NCBI GenBank assembly: GCA_013043005.1
Contig: JABDOZ010000015.1
Coordinates: forward strand, 1-37,630
Source of the DNA: Flavobacteriaceae bacterium
GTDB taxonomy: Bacteria > Bacteroidota > Bacteroidia > Flavobacteriales > Flavobacteriaceae
Direction: 5' to 3'
Length of the DNA stretch: 37,630 nucleotides
In this document: piece by piece, positions 32,377-37,630 of the stretch
Layout of the letters: the number at the start of each line of letters is the position of its first letter
How positions within the stretch are numbered: position 1 is the stretch's first letter
Notes under the pieces: generated by a model
The model's database searches: none
Told to the model about the DNA's origin: nothing
What the model saw: the letters and a program-made list of their open reading frames with translations, nothing else
Program-made: the position numbers and the translations under genes

Positions 32377-33570
32377 TCAAAAATTATATTCAATTTCAGA
32401 TTTTTCTATTTTACTTTTACTTATTAGTATTTGATTTGGTAATTTTTTCCCGGGAAATCCGGAAGCCATTACAATCCCATATGCCCCTACATTTTTCACT
32501 ATTAGAAATTCGCCTTCCTTAACTTCCTCTAATTTTCTATCTCGCCCTAAAAAATCGTTTTGTAGAACCGTGTTTCCCCTTATATCATATACTTTTTTTG
32601 GCTTCCCTGATTTTTCCAAATTATCAATTATATGATAAGAATTATAAACCCTGGGTCTTGCGAATTCTGCAAAACCGGCATTAACTGAAATTTCAGATTT
32701 TTTAGGAGAAAGTTTTTTAATATTTGTAACCTTAACCAACAATATTCCGGCATCAGCCAATAAAGTCCTACCTGGCTCTATTTTTAAAATTATTGCTCTT
32801 TGGAAACTCCTACTCAATTTGTTACATAATGAGGAATAATGTTTCAATACTTTTTTAAAATTAAAATCTTTATCTTTTTCTTTACACCTAACCCCAAAAC
32901 CACTTCCAAAATTAACATACTCCAAATCGGGAAAATTATTAGCGATCTTAAATAGAAAGTTGCCAAACTCAATAAAGGGTTTTTCATCGAATACATTTGA
33001 AGCAAAATAGCCATGTACACCTATAGTTTTGTTGCCTGTTTTTTCTGCGATATCTGTAATTTTACTAAAATCTTTTTCCTCAATTCCTACATTAGAATGT
33101 GAGTAAATGTTAGTAGCTTCATCTGAAATTATTTTTATCCTTTTAGGAATTCTTACTCTTATACCAAAAGTTTTGTTTTTATTTAGAGCACAGTACTTTT
33201 CTACCTCTTCGACAGAATCAAAGTTTATCTCTATATTTTCTTTCGAAAGTTTTTTCATTAACTCCATACTAATTCCTGTAGAACTGAAACTAATATCTGA
33301 AATATTAAACCCTGCTTCCTTCACTAAATCTAATTCGTTTTCTGAATTTACTTGAACGCCTATACCCAAATTCTTAATTGTTTTTAAAATTTCAGGTTGG
33401 TTATTGCACATCACTGCAAAAAAAACTTTACTATTTTGATAAGTTAAAAATTTTAGAATAGCGGATAGATTATCCTTGATTCGTTCAGTATCATAAATAT
33501 AAAGTGGTGTTCCATATTGCTCTGCAATATTTTTATAATTATGTGGAACATTTAAATTATTTAAATTCAT
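32377..33570 (-). CDS. PLP fold-III decarboxylase homologue without the PLP lysine
   Basis: The 397-residue product has the two-domain layout of diaminopimelate/ornithine-type decarboxylases (barrel about residues 25-275, then a beta domain). Conserved parts are the start TPLYIYD (21-27), VNSENEL (74-80), the phosphate loop FGSGFG (221-226), EPGR (265-268) and GAYG (362-365). However, the canonical YAxKAN segment reads FAVMCN: Met54 replaces the lysine that forms the internal aldimine. The late Cys of the CxSxD segment is also missing (GNTVLQND, 332-339), and the HxHIGS segment is HGYFAS. The frame is intact, so this is a diverged enzyme or pseudoenzyme, not a decayed gene. It is 12 bp from both neighbours in the operon. 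Confidence 0.8.
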   Translation of the reverse strand: MNLNNLNVPHNYKNIAEQYGTPLYIYDTERIKDNLSAILKFLTYQNSKVFFAVMCNNQPEILKTIKNLGIGVQVNSENELDLVKEAGFNISDISFSSTGISMELMKKLSKENIEINFDSVEEVEKYCALNKNKTFGIRVRIPKRIKIISDEATNIYSHSNVGIEEKDFSKITDIAEKTGNKTIGVHGYFASNVFDEKPFIEFGNFLFKIANNFPDLEYVNFGSGFGVRCKEKDKDFNFKKVLKHYSSLCNKLSRSFQRAIILKIEPGRTLLADAGILLVKVTNIKKLSPKKSEISVNAGFAEFARPRVYNSYHIIDNLEKSGKPKKVYDIRGNTVLQNDFLGRDRKLEEVKEGEFLIVKNVGAYGIVMASGFPGKKLPNQILISKSKIEKSEIEYNF

Positions 33571-33582
33571 ATTAGTATAAAA

Positions 33583-34449
33583 CTATTTTCTATTTGAATC
33601 CAAAATTTGATTTTGTGAAAGTACTCGTCGGAATACTTTTCTTGCAGGAATTTCATATACCACCAAGAAGGTCCATCTTGCCAATTGAGAAAAATTACCT
33701 TCATGTAATCCTCGATGATGTTCTTCAAGGAGTTTTATTCCATCTTTAGCACGTTGCCGTATCCATCTTTTTATTTTCGTTGAAGAAGGGTTATTAAGAT
33801 CTTCGTTTACAATATTAAATTGTGTACATTCTTCTTGAGAAATATTCACATATCCAGCAGCCAGATCAGTTTCAATGTCTTCAATGTCATATTGGTAACG
33901 ACAGGCCACCCCAAGTGGTTCCAATATCTTATACTTTTCAGGGTCATCTTTAAAAACCTTTAAAGTGGCTTTAATTGTTCCCCTGATATCCAGTAAATGG
34001 AAATGATGCATTAATTCCTTTTTCGGAAAAATGATTAATTTGCCCCGCCTTTTAGCATCGAAGAGCAAGGAGTTTAAAATATCTTCGGTTTCTGCTCGGA
34101 ATTCTTCTCCAAACTTTTTTGCGACTCCAAAACAATGGAGCATCAAATAATCTACTTCATCAATTGGATCGATAGGTTTTTTCGAGAATTCGATTTTTTT
34201 CAATAAATAATCTATTTCATTTGGATATCCTTCGGGTAATGGAGCATCCCCATCTACTATATCATCAAGAAAGCGCATTAAAACATAGTAGGATTCCAGG
34301 AATTCACCTCTTGTAGGTGCAAAAGCAGCATATTTGAAAAATCGCAGATATCGCAAAAAAACACGGTACTTCCAACTCCTAGTCTTGAGCATATGCTTAA
34401 ATACTCGATTACGAATTCTGACAGGGTTTTTTAAATCTCCAGTTTTCAA
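33583..34449 (-). CDS. Squalene/phytoene-synthase-like protein
   Basis: The 288-residue, all-helical product has both Asp-rich motifs of head-to-head prenyl synthases: RFLDDIVD (Asp62, Asp63, Asp66) and the later DIETDLAAGYVNI (Asp191, Asp195). These bind magnesium and two prenyl diphosphates in squalene and phytoene synthases. Around the second motif the usual Arg before the first Asp is Glu190, and the flanking sequence is divergent, so the product need not be squalene or phytoene. It is the first gene of the six-gene operon. The start is uncertain: 34449 is a TTG; the first in-frame ATG is at 34392 (269 residues), which still keeps both motifs. The promoter lies at 34560-34592. Confidence 0.7.
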   Translation of the reverse strand: MKTGDLKNPVRIRNRVFKHMLKTRSWKYRVFLRYLRFFKYAAFAPTRGEFLESYYVLMRFLDDIVDGDAPLPEGYPNEIDYLLKKIEFSKKPIDPIDEVDYLMLHCFGVAKKFGEEFRAETEDILNSLLFDAKRRGKLIIFPKKELMHHFHLLDIRGTIKATLKVFKDDPEKYKILEPLGVACRYQYDIEDIETDLAAGYVNISQEECTQFNIVNEDLNNPSSTKIKRWIRQRAKDGIKLLEEHHRGLHEGNFSQLARWTFLVVYEIPARKVFRRVLSQNQILDSNRK

Positions 34450-34559
34450 AATAATTTTTTCAAAGAATTTATAGAACTGCTATCTATATAGATGTTCTTT
34501 TAACTGCCACAAATTTCAAGGATGTGAAAATGTTTTAAAGTTTAAAATCGAACATTAAA

Positions 34560-34590
34560 CTAAGTTAGTCTTTTTTACTCATAAAATCAA
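34560..34590 (-). promoter_or_regulatory. Promoter of the six-gene operon, shared with the DASS gene
   Basis: On the minus strand: CCTTGA (34592-34587), a 20-nt spacer after TTG, then TAACTTAG (34567-34560), close to TAnnTTTG. The same sequence and spacing occur at 36179-36211 upstream of the DASS transporter gene, with similarity continuing upstream (TTTGTGATTGA against TTTATGATTAA) and downstream (TTTAATG against CTTAACG). The transcription start would be near 34552, about 100 nt before the first gene. Confidence 0.55.
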
Positions 34591-34655
34591 GGATTTGGTC
34601 AATCACAAACAAAGTGTCAGACGCCATTTTTTGGACCTTTTTTTTAATAATTACA

Positions 34656-36095
34656 TCATAACGATGAGGCCCATAAAATCCAAGGTGTAGCAAGAAGGAA
34701 GATAACCGTATTTAAAACTGTTATGACCGCACCTTGTTTATATATGTCCCTTGAGGGTAAAAAACCACTACCCACGAACAAAATATTTGAACTGGAAGCT
34801 TGAGGTGTTATTGCCGCAAATAAATTGGTAGCAAACGAGAGCATAAATGCCATCAAAGCGACAGGAACTTCTGCATTTACAGCAACCTGTAAAAAAACTG
34901 CATATAGCGCTAGTAAGTGAGCAGTCTGACTCACAAACAAATAGTGAATCACAATATACAGTATGGTCAGTAGGATATATACAGTAACCCAATTATAGTC
35001 GCTGAAGTAAGTAGCTATTTGGGCGCCTAGAATTTTCATAAAACCCATATCATTCAACTGTGTGCTAATCATATATAAAATAGCAAACCAAACATAGGTT
35101 TCCAGCGCATCTCCGGCACCATCCCGAATATCGCCAATTGTGTACACATTAGCCAGAATGAGAATAGTCAAACCCAGAAAAGCCACAATAGCCAGATTAA
35201 TGTTTAATAAAGAAGAAAACGCCCAAAGGAGTATCATACCCATAAATGTAATGCCCATGATCCATTCCTGCGTGCTCATGGGTCCCATTTCCTGCAATCC
35301 TTTCCTTGCCATTTCTGGTGCTTCAGGTGTGTATTTGCTTTCTGGAGGGAACAATTTGTATAAAACAAACGGTATTGCAATAAGTGCAACTATACAAGGG
35401 ACTGAAGCCACAAATACCCAATTCCCAAAATTCATGTTGACTCCAAATTGTGCAGCAATTCCAACACCTATAGGGTTGCCGGCCATACCTGTTAACCATA
35501 AAGCAGAACTTATCGTTTGACCAGCTATGTAGGTCATCATAAGATACGTTCCTGTTCGCTTTCTTCCTTCAGCTGTAGGCAGAGATCCAGTGTCTAAGGA
35601 TAACGCGTGTGTAATTGGATACATAATTCCCGAACGAGCTGTATTGCTTGGAATAGAGGGTCCAAGGATAGTATCGGTAACCACGAGGCAATAACCAAGG
35701 TTTAAAGTGGACCTACCAAACCGGCGAATGAGTAAGAAGGCAATCCGCCTTCCCAAACCTGATTTCATGACGCCTTTTGCAACGAGAAATGCCGCTAATA
35801 TAAGCAGAATAAAACTCTCCGAAAATCCTGAATATGCTTGTTCAGGAGTAAGTACTCTGAGTAGGACAACCGCAATCAATGCGATTACCGAAGCGGTGAA
35901 TATGGAAAATGCCTCCAGTAAAACCCCAATGATCGCAGTGATAAAAATGGTAAACAATTGCCAGGCATCTGGTGTTATATCCCAGGGAACGGGAAGGTGC
36001 CAAATAATTGTACCGGCTGCTAGGGTGATAATTCTCTTAACCCAACGTAATTTCTGGAAGTTATATGATAGTTCGTTCACTTCAGGAGTGCTCAT
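34656..36095 (-). CDS. DASS-family divalent anion:sodium symporter
   Basis: The 479-residue membrane protein has about 11-13 helices plus re-entrant loops and belongs to the DASS/SLC13 family (VcINDY, plastid dicarboxylate translocators). The two sodium/substrate signature loops are visible: PSIPSNTARSGIMYP (about residues 150-164) and the C-terminal half ITPQASSSNILFVGSG (about 430-445). This subfamily typically carries C4-dicarboxylates, 2-oxoglutarate or related anions, with Thr/Gln changes in the second loop; the substrate here is not fixed by sequence. It lies upstream of the six-gene operon on the same strand, 206 bp away, with its own promoter of matching sequence. Confidence 0.85.
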   Translation of the reverse strand: MSTPEVNELSYNFQKLRWVKRIITLAAGTIIWHLPVPWDITPDAWQLFTIFITAIIGVLLEAFSIFTASVIALIAVVLLRVLTPEQAYSGFSESFILLILAAFLVAKGVMKSGLGRRIAFLLIRRFGRSTLNLGYCLVVTDTILGPSIPSNTARSGIMYPITHALSLDTGSLPTAEGRKRTGTYLMMTYIAGQTISSALWLTGMAGNPIGVGIAAQFGVNMNFGNWVFVASVPCIVALIAIPFVLYKLFPPESKYTPEAPEMARKGLQEMGPMSTQEWIMGITFMGMILLWAFSSLLNINLAIVAFLGLTILILANVYTIGDIRDGAGDALETYVWFAILYMISTQLNDMGFMKILGAQIATYFSDYNWVTVYILLTILYIVIHYLFVSQTAHLLALYAVFLQVAVNAEVPVALMAFMLSFATNLFAAITPQASSSNILFVGSGFLPSRDIYKQGAVITVLNTVIFLLATPWILWASSL

Positions 36096-36178
36096 TATTG
36101 TTTGATCAAGATCTAAATTTTAAATAACAGACTTATTATTTCATTATAACCTATTAATGAATTGTATTCAGCGTTAAG

Positions 36179-36209
36179 CTAAGTTAGTTGTTTATTAGTA
36201 CAAAGTCAA
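36179..36209 (-). promoter_or_regulatory. Promoter of the DASS gene, twin of the operon promoter
   Basis: On the minus strand: CCTTGA (36211-36206), a 20-nt spacer after TTG, then TAACTTAG (36186-36179). Sequence and spacing equal those at 34560-34592. The start of transcription would be near 36171, about 75 nt before the DASS ATG. The remaining part of the 251-bp gap (36096-36346) shows no other structure. Confidence 0.55.
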
Positions 36210-36346
36210 GGTAAGATTAATCATAAAAATAGTCCATTGAAATTATAGTAGTCTTTTCCAGACTGTATGGATAATGCCTCTGTTGATGTTGAAAATTTTC
36301 TAAATTTTAGATAGAACCTTGTATAGTTATATAAGTCTGCTATTGA

Positions 36347-36856
36347 TTATTTCATTGAGATAGCTTTAACTGGAATTGGAATTCTAACAAAGATAGCATG
36401 TCTTGCAACTCCTTGTGCTTCATTTTTACCGATCATTGGATGCTGATATCTACACCCTATGATGCCAAAAAAGGCAAATGAAACTTCACCACTTAACCGA
36501 ATATCTGTTCCTACCTTATCATTCTTTGTTTCGATGCTATGGTATTGCTGAGATGAAACTCCAAATAATAACCCAGGTAGATTTCCAATGTAATAACCGA
36601 ATGATGTAACCAGTGAAGATTTATAATTTTGACTCCAGCTATGACCTGCATCCAAATAAATACTATGAATAAAAACTATTTCACTATCCTTTTCCTTCTC
36701 CCAGAACACAGAAGGTCCTAACACTACTGAATTAGTCGAACCTGAGAAAGAATAGTCGGCATTTACACCTACCTTAAAATTGTATTGTTCTTTATCTTGA
36801 CTGAAACTTAATTCCGCAAAGAACATTACAAAAGCAAAAATTAGGATACGTTTCAT
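36347..36856 (-). CDS. Predicted small outer-membrane-type beta-barrel protein
   Basis: The 169-residue product has a Sec signal peptide (about residues 1-19, FAELSFSQ). The rest alternates polar and aromatic residues in strand-sized blocks (NFKVGVNADYSFSG, SVVLGPSVFWEKE, SSLVTSFGYYIGNLPGLLFG, EVSFAFFGIIG), consistent with an eight-strand outer-membrane barrel. I do not recognise a family. Downstream of it lies a 251-bp gap containing the DASS promoter. The function is unknown; small barrels of this type often have structural or adhesion roles. Confidence 0.55.
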   Translation of the reverse strand: MKRILIFAFVMFFAELSFSQDKEQYNFKVGVNADYSFSGSTNSVVLGPSVFWEKEKDSEIVFIHSIYLDAGHSWSQNYKSSLVTSFGYYIGNLPGLLFGVSSQQYHSIETKNDKVGTDIRLSGEVSFAFFGIIGCRYQHPMIGKNEAQGVARHAIFVRIPIPVKAISMK

Positions 36857-36931
36857 ATCACAAAATTATTGTCTTTTATGAGTCAAAATGTTGCTCTATT
36901 CTTATTGCTTAATAATGGCACTTAAAATATT

Positions 36932-37279
36932 CTAATTATCTGTCCATATAGCCAGTTCATTCCCTGATGGATCCAGAAAGTGAAACCTGCGTCCTCCTGG
37001 AAATGAAAAAATTTCCTTCGATATCTTTCCGCCAACTTCAATAATTTTATCCTTAATGCTGTTTATATTGTCATGATATAAAACAATCAATACGGAGTTT
37101 TTAATAGGCTCTTCAGTAGTTTCAAAACCACCTTCAATACCACTTTCCTTAAAAGAGGCATAGGTTGTACCGTAATCCTTAAATGTCCAACCAAAGGCCA
37201 TATTGTAAAAATCCTTAGTTAATTCAAGATCGTTAGTTTTGAATTCTATGTAATCAATGTGGTTGTTTTTAGCTGCCAT
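36932..37279 (-). CDS. VOC-family (glyoxalase/bleomycin-resistance fold) protein
   Basis: The 115-residue product is a single vicinal-oxygen-chelate unit with both beta-alpha-beta-beta-beta modules: HIDYIEFKTNDLELTKDFY (residues 7-25), AFGWTFKDYG, then the second module ending FLDPSGNELAIW (about 101-112) with the typical Glu metal ligand. Possible ligands are His7, His69 or nearby, and Glu108. VOC proteins include dioxygenases, isomerases and binding proteins; the substrate is not predictable. The LDPSGNELAIW ending is common to small VOC proteins of Bacteroidota. It may be cotranscribed with the small frameshifted gene upstream (about 25 bp). Confidence 0.85.
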   Translation of the reverse strand: MAAKNNHIDYIEFKTNDLELTKDFYNMAFGWTFKDYGTTYASFKESGIEGGFETTEEPIKNSVLIVLYHDNINSIKDKIIEVGGKISKEIFSFPGGRRFHFLDPSGNELAIWTDN

Positions 37280-37302
37280 TTTACTTGTATTTAATTTTAA
37301 TG

Positions 37303-37547
37303 TTAATTATATTTTTCATCATAAACTTGACCTCTATGCGGTTTTAATACATCTCGTATTGGTTTCATTTCAATTCATTTACCACCATAAAGGCTATTGC
37401 ATGCATTTCTGATTCTTGTTCAAATCCTGTAATATTGAAATCTGTCTGTTGCATTGTAATACATTCTTTTAAACGCAGAACATGATGTTCTGCAATTATT
37501 AAAGCATCCGGTCCTCGAAAATCCCAAATTAATTTTAGTTTACGCAT
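37303..37547 (-). pseudogene. Small conserved gene split by an apparent frameshift
   Basis: The frame from ATG 37547 (MRKLKLIWDFRGPDAL) runs 60 codons to TGA at 37365-37367. In the neighbouring frame, ATG at 37368 overlaps this stop and continues 21 codons (MKPIRDVLKPHRGQVYDEKY and Asn) to TAA at 37303. One extra A in the TTGAAATG junction would join both into a protein of about 82 residues. From memory, flavobacterial homologues are one protein with a MHALAFMVV block followed by an RD.LKPHRG end; the same blocks are split here. So this is a recent frameshift, a sequencing indel in an A-run, or programmed frameshifting. The TTG at 37553 is not used; the start overlaps the upstream gene by 8 bp. 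Confidence 0.6.
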
Positions 37548-37630
37548 TGGCAACAGAGGTTCCTTTTTCAGCGAAATTTTTAAAATCAGTCATATATTTC
37601 ATTGTCTGCTTTTTAAAAGCTCCTTTCATA
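37540..37630 (-). CDS. 3-prime end of an unidentified gene (partial)
   Basis: Reading leftwards from the window end, an open frame runs to TAA at 37540-37542 and encodes a basic, helical end (KGAFKKQTMKYMTDF, then KNFAEKGTSVANA). An ATG lies at 37627-37629, but the frame is probably the C-terminus of a longer protein beginning outside the window. Its stop overlaps the start of the next small gene by 8 bp, implying one operon. I do not recognise it. Confidence 0.45.
   Translation of the reverse strand, partial: MKGAFKKQTMKYMTDFKNFAEKGTSVANA

Noticed and set aside
36861-36868. TAATTTTG on the minus strand as promoter of the outer-membrane-type gene
   Set aside because: It matches the -7 consensus but lies only 4 bp from the ATG, which would make the mRNA practically leaderless, and the nearest TTTTG is only 15 nt away. 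Not convincing.
1-37630. tRNA, rRNA, CRISPR array, insertion sequence or prophage
   Set aside because: No tRNA-like cloverleaf, regularly spaced direct repeats, transposase, integrase or phage structural gene was recognised on either strand.

Overview
The window is AT-rich Bacteroidota DNA, most likely from a marine-type member of the Flavobacteriaceae. Evidence for this: genes known mainly from this phylum (a DUF6090 protein, a DUF1573 lipoprotein, a PUR/DUF3276 protein, a 314-residue NusB), several promoters of the Bacteroidota type (TTG, about 19-21 nt, TAnnTTTG), A-rich leaders without Shine-Dalgarno sites, and many short lipoprotein signal peptides.

Layout. (1) 1-9.3 kb is an accessory region read entirely leftwards: an NTF2-like lipoprotein, a DUF6090 protein, a lipoprotein methyltransferase, a sodium:solute symporter, an alpha/beta hydrolase, an RsgA-type GTPase, a membrane-anchored XRE regulator with a membrane partner, an SDR oxidoreductase and a small lipoprotein. 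Most of the gaps here hold imperfectly palindromic elements of 60-140 bp. Several end in a related motif (about AGCAATGAATTATGCAcgTTGTT) that abuts the 3-prime end of the neighbouring gene. (2) 9.3-28.1 kb is mostly conserved chromosomal content: a thioredoxin-fold protein, csaA / BASS transporter / acyltransferase, DUF3276, an ABC exporter divergent from nusB-DUF1573-yajC, a gluconolactonase-like protein with a gluconate permease, pepT divergent from pyrD-lysE-type exporter-HMG-CoA lyase-like gene, a porin / FMN-binding / membrane-protein unit, ferritin, a tiny lysine- and cysteine-rich ORF and guaB. (3) 28.3-34.45 kb is a tight six-gene leftward operon: a squalene/phytoene-synthase-like protein, a PLP fold-III decarboxylase homologue without the PLP lysine, a possible CrtC/lipocalin-like protein, an ABC ATPase, an ABC permease, and a membrane protein joining an isoprenylcysteine-methyltransferase-like domain to an Lgt-like domain. 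(4) 34.6-37.6 kb holds a DASS-family anion symporter, an outer-membrane-type protein, a VOC protein, a small gene split by an apparent frameshift and the end of another gene.

The best candidate for an undescribed system is the six-gene operon. Its parts suggest that an isoprenoid-derived or other lipidic product is made, moved by an ABC transporter and modified in the membrane by a methyltransferase/lipid-transferase fusion. Two of its enzymes carry changed catalytic residues. Its promoter is matched in sequence and geometry by the promoter of the adjacent DASS transporter gene, so the two may be co-regulated. The product is unknown; everything beyond family assignment is inference. A second candidate is the series of palindromic elements in region 1.
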